From Aldrovandia affinis (lineage: Eukaryota > Chordata > Actinopteri > Notacanthiformes > Halosauridae), in the NCBI GenBank assembly GCA_029706075.1, contig JAINUG010000004.1, positions 2,552,547 to 2,616,546 on the forward strand: a stretch of DNA of 64,000 nt, in the 5' to 3' direction. A program made the position numbers and the translations under genes. The notes under the pieces were generated by a model, which worked only from the letters and a program-made list of their open reading frames with translations, searched no databases and was not told the DNA's origin. This document shows positions 1 through 64,000 of this stretch, in pieces. The stretch's first letter is position 1. Each line of letters starts with the position of its first letter.

Positions 1-63908
<63,908 letters not shown>

Positions 63909-64000
63909 CTAGAGCAAAGAGGCAGCAGTCGAGAAGCAGCGGAGCGGCGGCCGCTACAGTTGGAGGGGAATCCTGTTGCTATTCCATTAATGACCACAAA

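Overview
The window is a stretch of a ray-finned (teleost-type) fish genome. The evidence is long introns full of Tc1/mariner, hAT and Harbinger-like DNA transposons, L2- and RTE-type LINE 3' ends carrying the common fish tail 'GCAGACGCTCTTATCCAGAGCGACTTAC', tRNA-like SINEs and dense (CA)n microsatellites. No bacterial gene, CRISPR array or viral gene was seen.

One host gene fills the window on the minus strand: a sulfonylurea-receptor ABC transporter, best matched to ABCC8 (SUR1, regulatory subunit of the KATP channel). I resolve 33 consecutive internal coding exons from 63883 down to 790. All have AG/GT borders, all phases are compatible, and no internal stop was found. They carry about 4.13 kb of coding sequence (roughly 1376 codons). 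Exon 1 lies beyond the right edge. The exons after 'SGTIR' (NBD2 signature, Walker B, C-terminus) lie beyond the left edge. With one upstream exon and about five downstream ones, the layout agrees with the 39-exon human ABCC8 gene as I remember it. I number exons 2-34 on that basis.

Right to left (5' to 3' of the gene): exons 2-4 encode TMD0, exon 5 the L0 lasso linker, exons 6-12 TMD1, exons 13-14 the linker with an RKR ER-retention motif, exons 15-22 NBD1, exons 23-24 the acidic linker leading into TMD2, exons 24-31 TMD2, and exons 32-34 the first part of NBD2. Introns 16 (8.5 kb), 4 (8.1 kb) and 5 (3.9 kb) are the main transposon landing zones.

Intronic elements include: two copies of one internally deleted Tc1-like element (9440-10873 and 27420-28847); a near-complete second Tc1 family (28854-30096) that starts 6 bp after one of them; a hAT element with a perfect 8-bp target duplication (22666-23386); a small Harbinger-like element with a MADF reading frame (19378-19780); a Harbinger-like element with a MYB/SANT frame (47859-49333); L2 LINEs (53400-56895); an RTE-type 3' end with a 15-bp target duplication (22080-22358); and at least six SINE copies, of which four keep target duplications.

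The most unusual signal is at exon borders. Several splice junctions of this gene are embedded in tandem or direct repeats that contain copies of the junction itself: exon 7 acceptor, exon 10 donor, exon 21 donor, exon 30 donor and possibly exon 30 acceptor. In addition, six exons abut or lie within about 100 nt of long repeats that read (UG)n in the transcript. Together these put many decoy splice sites and RNA-binding tracts beside real splice sites of a KATP-channel gene.
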